Part shown: positions 60,278 through 64,000 of the stretch, piece by piece
Numbering within the stretch: position 1 is the stretch's first letter
How the letters are laid out: the number at the start of each line of letters is the position of its first letter
Source: Rhizobium sp. BT04
GTDB taxonomy: Bacteria > Pseudomonadota > Alphaproteobacteria > Rhizobiales > Rhizobiaceae
Reading direction: 5' to 3'
DNA length: 64,000 bases
NCBI RefSeq assembly: GCF_030053135.1
Contig: NZ_CP125652.1
Span: forward strand, 1,178,001-1,242,000
The notes under the pieces: generated by a model
Database searches by the model: none
What the model was told of the DNA's origin: nothing
The model's input: only the letters and a program-made list of their open reading frames with translations
Program-made: the position numbers and the translations under genes

Positions 60278-61810
60278 TCAGGCGAAGAGTATGTCCGAGA
60301 TGTTGTGCACCACCGAGATTTCGTCGGTCATGCTGTTGGTGATGTAGAGATTGTCCGCCGCTGAATCATAGACCACGTTGGTGGTAGAGTCGTCTCCTGA
60401 TGTGGCGATGTTGACATCGACCGTTGTCTTGACCCCGGTCGCAAAGTCGAATGCCGTGCCGATATGCTCGCTGCCGGAGGAATCGCCGAAGAAGAACGTG
60501 CCGTTGACGGCAAAGCCGTATCCGAGCCCGCCGGCCGAAAAGGTCTTGGATTCGATCGGGTTCAGCGTATTGGGATCGATTTTGGAGACCTGCCAGGTGG
60601 AATCATTGATGCGGCCGACGACGTAGATGCCGGTCGAATCCTGCATCGTATTGACGGCCGTGAATCCGCCCCAGTCGAACGTACCCGCCCCATTCTCACC
60701 GATAAGGCCGGGAATCGAAGCACCCTTCTGATCGAGCGAGCCGTCGGCGGCATCCCACTTTGCGAGATAGGTCTGATCGGGGAAAGGGTCCTCCTCGCCT
60801 CTCGCCTCGTTGGTTCGGCCGATGATCTCGCCGCCGCGGACCGAAAAATAGGTTCCGCCGATGTCATATTCGCCCTTGTCATAGTCGCCGAGAGAGATGG
60901 CGCCGCTGGCCTTGCCGGCGTCGAATGCGGCGGCGTTGTCGTAGATGCTCACCATGGAATCATCCGGGAAACCATGGCCGGAGCTGACGTAAAATTTGCC
61001 CGTCAGCGGATCAATCGCCACCCCCTGGAGTTCGTAGTGGTCATCGAAGGGGCGCACGACATCGGCCTGGGCCTCGACATGATCCGTATTCAACGACTTC
61101 CCGTCCGTCGCGCCGTCGACGGTCAGCGTGATCACGCCGGCATCCGCATGGCCGGCGCCATCGGAGACCTTGTACTGGAGCTTCTCCGTGACATGCTCGC
61201 CGTCGTCGAGGCCGCCCTTCACTGCCGGATCGAGATCGTAGGTAAAGCTTCCATCGCCTGCGAAATGGAAGGTGCCGAATTCCCCCGCCACGTCGGTCGT
61301 CTGGCCCTGCCCGGCAGCAATGCTGGTGCCGTTGACCGAGCGCAAGAAGAGCGCATCCACCTCTCCCGCGCGATCATTGGCAAGCACGTTGCGTGCCATC
61401 TCGCTTCCCTCGTGAAAGGAGAAGCCGTCATCGACCGCGACCGGCGGGCTCGTGACGCCGTGAATGTCGAGCTTGAAGTGGCCGACATCGGTATTGCCGG
61501 CGCCGTCGGAAATCTTGCAGCCAATCGTCTCGGTCAGCGTCATCCCCTGGAGAAAACCCGCCTTGGAGGCCTCGTTCAGCGTATAGCTGTAGGAGCCGCC
61601 AGCCCTGACGTGAAACGTGCCGTGTTCTCCCTCGATATCAGTGATCGCGCCACCCTTCTTGGCAAGTACCCGCTCGCCGTCGAAGAAGCTGAGAAACAGG
61701 TTCCCGGAGCCTCCAGCCAGATCATTATCCAGCAGATTGCCTGAAATCACATCATTCTCGGAAGCGCTCCTGACATCATCGACCGCCACAGGTTTTGCAA
61801 GCTCTGTCAT
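60278..61810 (-). CDS. Two-VCBS-module protein with a beta-propeller-like C-terminal region
   Basis: The product has 510 residues. Two VCBS/cadherin-like modules come first: residues 10-115 (GNLLDNDLAGGSGNLFLSFF, GTFHVRAGGSYSYTLNEAS) and 118-220 (NVLANDRAGEVDALFLRSV, GTFHFAGDGSFTYDLD). Residues 235-510 look like blades of a propeller (QGVAIDPLTGKFYVSSGHG, STGIYVVGRINDSTWQVSKI, TTNVVYDSAADNLYITNSM). No signal peptide. This resembles type I secreted proteins and shares its modules with the beta-helix pair at 27.7-31.3 kb. AAGGAGATATCC precedes the ATG. Confidence 0.78.
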   Translation of the reverse strand: MTELAKPVAVDDVRSASENDVISGNLLDNDLAGGSGNLFLSFFDGERVLAKKGGAITDIEGEHGTFHVRAGGSYSYTLNEASKAGFLQGMTLTETIGCKISDGAGNTDVGHFKLDIHGVTSPPVAVDDGFSFHEGSEMARNVLANDRAGEVDALFLRSVNGTSIAAGQGQTTDVAGEFGTFHFAGDGSFTYDLDPAVKGGLDDGEHVTEKLQYKVSDGAGHADAGVITLTVDGATDGKSLNTDHVEAQADVVRPFDDHYELQGVAIDPLTGKFYVSSGHGFPDDSMVSIYDNAAAFDAGKASGAISLGDYDKGEYDIGGTYFSVRGGEIIGRTNEARGEEDPFPDQTYLAKWDAADGSLDQKGASIPGLIGENGAGTFDWGGFTAVNTMQDSTGIYVVGRINDSTWQVSKIDPNTLNPIESKTFSAGGLGYGFAVNGTFFFGDSSGSEHIGTAFDFATGVKTTVDVNIATSGDDSTTNVVYDSAADNLYITNSMTDEISVVHNISDILFA

Positions 61811-61967
61811 GGATATCTCCTTCAAGATCCATTCGCCTCTGTCTATCGGGAGGAAAGCAGCCAGGACCGGGCAGGTCAACAGATTCTCTATCAGGAGTGG
61901 TATTTTAGAGTTTCACAGCTTTGTCACGCAAAAGAGCTCGGAGGATGCCTGCGCCCACGCTCAGGAC

Positions 61968-62015
61968 AGCCTCATCCTGAAGCCGGAGGCTGCAGCTTTG
62001 AGGCGGGCGCGCCCA
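61968..62015. repeat. RIME-like repeat copy
   Basis: ACAGCCTCATCCTGAAGCCG followed by GAGGCTGCAGCTTTGAGGCG. Degenerate compared with the copy at 16610. It lies just 3' of the XRE regulator gene. Confidence 0.5.
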
Positions 62016-62062
62016 TCCTCAGAGGCGATGATGATCGCTATATCATCGATGGACGATTGCCC

Positions 62063-62893
62063 TCACCTCTCGGCCAGCAACCCCTTGGTCTTCGCCGCAT
62101 CCTCCGCCGTCGCCGGGTTATACACCACCATGCTGAGATCCGGCCGGCCATCCACCCGGAAGGCGGAATATTCGAAAGCGAGTGGGCCGAGGATGGGGTG
62201 TTTGATGTGCTTGGCACCCTCGCCGTGGGCGCGCACGTCGTTGTCACGCCACATCGCCAGGAATTCGGGGCTCTTGCGGCAGAGTTCGTCGACGAGGGGC
62301 TCGACCTCGGCCGCGGCGCCCGCGCGGGCCGCATCCACGCGGAAGGCGGCGACGACGAAGCGGGCGACACTTTCCCAGTCGTACTGGGCAGCGCGCACGC
62401 GGGGATCGAGGAAGATGAAGCGCAGCACGTTGCGCTCTTCCGGCGGCAGCGCGCCGTAATCGGTCAAAAGCACGGTTGCCGCCCGGTTCCAGGCAATCAC
62501 GTCCCAGATGGCGTTGCGGATCAGCGCCGGGCTTGGGTCCAGCGCATCGAGCACGCCCTGCAACCTCGGCGTCACGCCCTCTTGCCTGTGGTAGCGCACC
62601 TCGGGCTGCCGGCCGAGACCGATGAGGAAGAGATGCTCGCGCTCGACATCAGTCAGCATCAGCGCGCGAGAAATCCGGTCGAGCACGTCGGCAGACGGCG
62701 CCCCGCCGCGCCCCTGCTCCAGCCAGGTGTACCAGGTCGGGCTGATATTGGCGCGGCTCGCCACCTCCTCGCGCCGCAGACCCGGCGTGCGCCGCCGCTC
62801 CCCCGCAAAACCGAGGGCGGCGGGATCGAGCCTGACGCGGCGATCCTTCAGATAGGCGCCGAGCCGGTTCTCCGAGGTGACGAATTCACCCAT
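62063..62893 (-). CDS. XRE-family regulator with MmyB-like ligand domain
   Basis: The product has 276 residues. Residues 10-80 form the helix-turn-helix (RRTPGLRREEVASRANISPTWYTWLEQGRG), and residues 105-270 the MmyB-like (PAS-fold) domain, with NAIWDVIAWNRAATVLLTDYG and NVLRFIFLDPRVRA as landmarks. Such regulators usually sit beside a reductase gene that they control. Here the reductase at 62985 is divergent, with TACCATGATA repeats in the 91-base gap. Ligand unknown, possibly a fatty acid, as shown for MmyB-type relatives. Confidence 0.88.
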   Translation of the reverse strand: MGEFVTSENRLGAYLKDRRVRLDPAALGFAGERRRTPGLRREEVASRANISPTWYTWLEQGRGGAPSADVLDRISRALMLTDVEREHLFLIGLGRQPEVRYHRQEGVTPRLQGVLDALDPSPALIRNAIWDVIAWNRAATVLLTDYGALPPEERNVLRFIFLDPRVRAAQYDWESVARFVVAAFRVDAARAGAAAEVEPLVDELCRKSPEFLAMWRDNDVRAHGEGAKHIKHPILGPLAFEYSAFRVDGRPDLSMVVYNPATAEDAAKTKGLLAER

Positions 62894-62907
62894 CCTGTTA
62901 GCCTTTA

Positions 62908-62939
62908 TACCATGATAATGTCACTACTTTACCATGATA
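62908..62939. promoter_or_regulatory. Paired direct repeats in the XRE/reductase gap, candidate operator
   Basis: TACCATGATA occurs at 62908-62917 and again at 62930-62939, a distance of 22 bases, about two helical turns. The central CATGAT-like word is partly symmetric. Position between divergent genes suggests cooperative binding by the XRE regulator. Confidence 0.55.
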
Positions 62940-62984
62940 TAGGCAGGGCCGATATGTGTCTCCGGCAAAAACTGGAGATACCAC

Positions 62985-63875
62985 ATGCGCGTATTCGTCA
63001 CTGGAGCCGCCGGCTGGGTCGGCTCGGCCGTCGTCAATGAATTGATCGCCGCCGGCCATCAGGTGCTCGGCCTCACCCGCTCGGACAAGGGAGCGGATCA
63101 ACTGGCGGCAGCCGGTGCTGCGGTCCATCGCGGCACGCTCGACGACCTGGGCAGTCTGAAGAGCGGTGCAGCTGGGGCGGACGCCGTGATCCATACGGCT
63201 TTCAACCACGATTTCTCGAAATTCGCCGAAAACTGCGCCGCCGACCGGCGCGCCATCGAGGCGCTCGGCGAAGCCCTCCAAGGCTCCGATCGTCCGCTGC
63301 TGGTCACAGCCGGCCTCGGCTTTGCCCCCGGCCGCGTTGGCACCGAGAAGGATCCGCCCATGCCGACGTCGCAGACCTACCCTCGCGCCTCCGAAATCAC
63401 CGCGGTATCGCTTGTCGCGCGTGGCGTGCGCGCCTCCACCGTCCGGCTGCCGCCCTCGGTGCATGGCCATGGGGACCACGGCTTCGTGCCGATCCTGATC
63501 GATCTGGCCCGGCGCAAGGGCGTCTCAGCCTATATCGGCGAAGGGCAGAACCGCTGGCCGGCCGTACACCGGCTCGATGCCGCCCGCGTCTATCGCCTGG
63601 CGCTGGAGCGCGGTGCCGTCGGCGGCCCGTTCCTGGCAGTCGCGGAAGAGGGAGTTTCCTTCAGGCAGATTGCCGAGGTCATCGGCCGGCGTCTCGATGT
63701 GCCCGCTGTCTCGCTCTCACGAGAAGAAGCGGCCGAGCATTTTGGCTGGTTCGGCATGTTCGCCGGCTTCGACGTCCCGACATCGAGCGAGCATACCCGC
63801 GCGCTGCTCAGCTGGCAGCCAAAGCAGCCCGGCCTCCTCGCCGATATCGACCATCCCGCCTATTTCGGGGGGTAA
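62985..63875 (+). CDS. NAD(P)-dependent epimerase/reductase (extended SDR family)
   Basis: A 296-residue protein. [21 protein letters not shown] has the GxxGxxG motif; [17 protein letters not shown] follows beta2; [12 protein letters not shown] and TAGLGFAPG lie in the catalytic region, where the extended-SDR Tyr-x-x-x-Lys is not evident ([10 protein letters not shown] instead). The C-terminal [22 protein letters not shown] is typical of this reductase group, commonly found beside XRE/MmyB-type regulators. ATG 62985, with TGGAGATACCAC upstream. Substrate unknown. Confidence 0.85.
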   Translation: MRVFVTGAAGWVGSAVVNELIAAGHQVLGLTRSDKGADQLAAAGAAVHRGTLDDLGSLKSGAAGADAVIHTAFNHDFSKFAENCAADRRAIEALGEALQGSDRPLLVTAGLGFAPGRVGTEKDPPMPTSQTYPRASEITAVSLVARGVRASTVRLPPSVHGHGDHGFVPILIDLARRKGVSAYIGEGQNRWPAVHRLDAARVYRLALERGAVGGPFLAVAEEGVSFRQIAEVIGRRLDVPAVSLSREEAAEHFGWFGMFAGFDVPTSSEHTRALLSWQPKQPGLLADIDHPAYFGG

Positions 63876-63895
63876 GAACAGGTGTCTAGATATGA

Positions 63896-63938
63896 TTGGA
63901 GCAATTTCCGTGACTGGAGAAAACGGAAATACCTCGCG
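63896..63938. repeat. Short palindromic repeat, relative of the one at 24457
   Basis: GAGCAATTTCCGT, nine bases, then AAACGGAAAT: arms ATTTCCGT and ACGGAAAT pair. It lies right after the reductase gene and may act as its terminator. The remaining 60 bases of the window show nothing. Confidence 0.5.
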
Positions 63939-64000
63939 GCGTGGCTCGTGAGGAGAAGCAGCGACAGCCGGAGCTAGTGCTAACGGCTCTCGTTCCTGTC

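Overview
The window reads as DNA from a fast-growing rhizobium, most like the Rhizobium etli / R. leguminosarum group. This rests on high GC content with strong third-position bias, on protein families typical of Rhizobiaceae, on dispersed palindromic intergenic repeats resembling the RIME class, and on paralogues known from rhizobia: a short FtsZ2, a coxMNOP-type oxidase and several potassium transporters. Four genes look like second copies of housekeeping functions (argG, dapB, an acetolactate synthase large subunit and a tail-less ftsZ), and none sits beside its usual partners. That, with the many regulator/enzyme pairs, suggests a chromid or large plasmid, but this is inference. I saw no rRNA, tRNA, CRISPR array, insertion sequence or prophage.

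Layout. 0-13 kb: single genes and divergent regulator/target pairs (MarR-GNAT fusion, HxlR beside an NmrA-like reductase, Lrp/AsnC beside argG), an ABC exporter, VOC and GFA enzymes, and two broken genes: a LysE exporter with a frameshift and a histidine phosphatase with a stop at the conserved Trp of its RHGE motif. 13-20 kb: a dapB paralogue, ornithine cyclodeaminase-like protein, PLP decarboxylase, methyltransferase and secreted amidase-like protein, separated by repeats. 20-27 kb: MFS carrier, Kup, a CPA1 antiporter and a periplasmic-type intradiol dioxygenase. 27-31 kb: two tandem beta-helix proteins with VCBS-like C-termini. 31-37.5 kb: a MacB-like transporter operon (adaptor, ATPase, two FtsX-type permeases) below a membrane-bound AraC-type regulator.

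37.8-46.1 kb is the most distinctive block: FMN reductase, sfnG, a complete branched-chain-amino-acid-type ABC importer and sfnB, all co-oriented and ending in a hairpin. The enzymes point to dimethylsulfone or related organosulfur use as a sulfur source, and the embedded importer is the candidate uptake system. 46-52 kb carries an SDR remnant, a dienelactone-hydrolase-like protein, and a coxMNOP-plus-subunit-IV operon with a cytochrome c gene upstream. 52-58 kb: MYG1-like protein, HIT protein, a membrane protein, a Blh-type sulfurtransferase/persulfide dioxygenase fusion, and an acetolactate synthase paralogue preceded by a recognisable attenuator (18-residue leader rich in Val/Ile/Leu plus a terminator). 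58-64 kb: a small secreted protein, ftsZ2, a third VCBS-containing protein, and an XRE regulator divergent from an epimerase-like reductase, with paired direct repeats between them.

Functional links worth noting are sulfur (sfn block, Blh), branched-chain amino acid control (attenuated AHAS paralogue), probable type I secretion substrates (three VCBS proteins with no exporter gene in the window), and respiration (coxMNOP).
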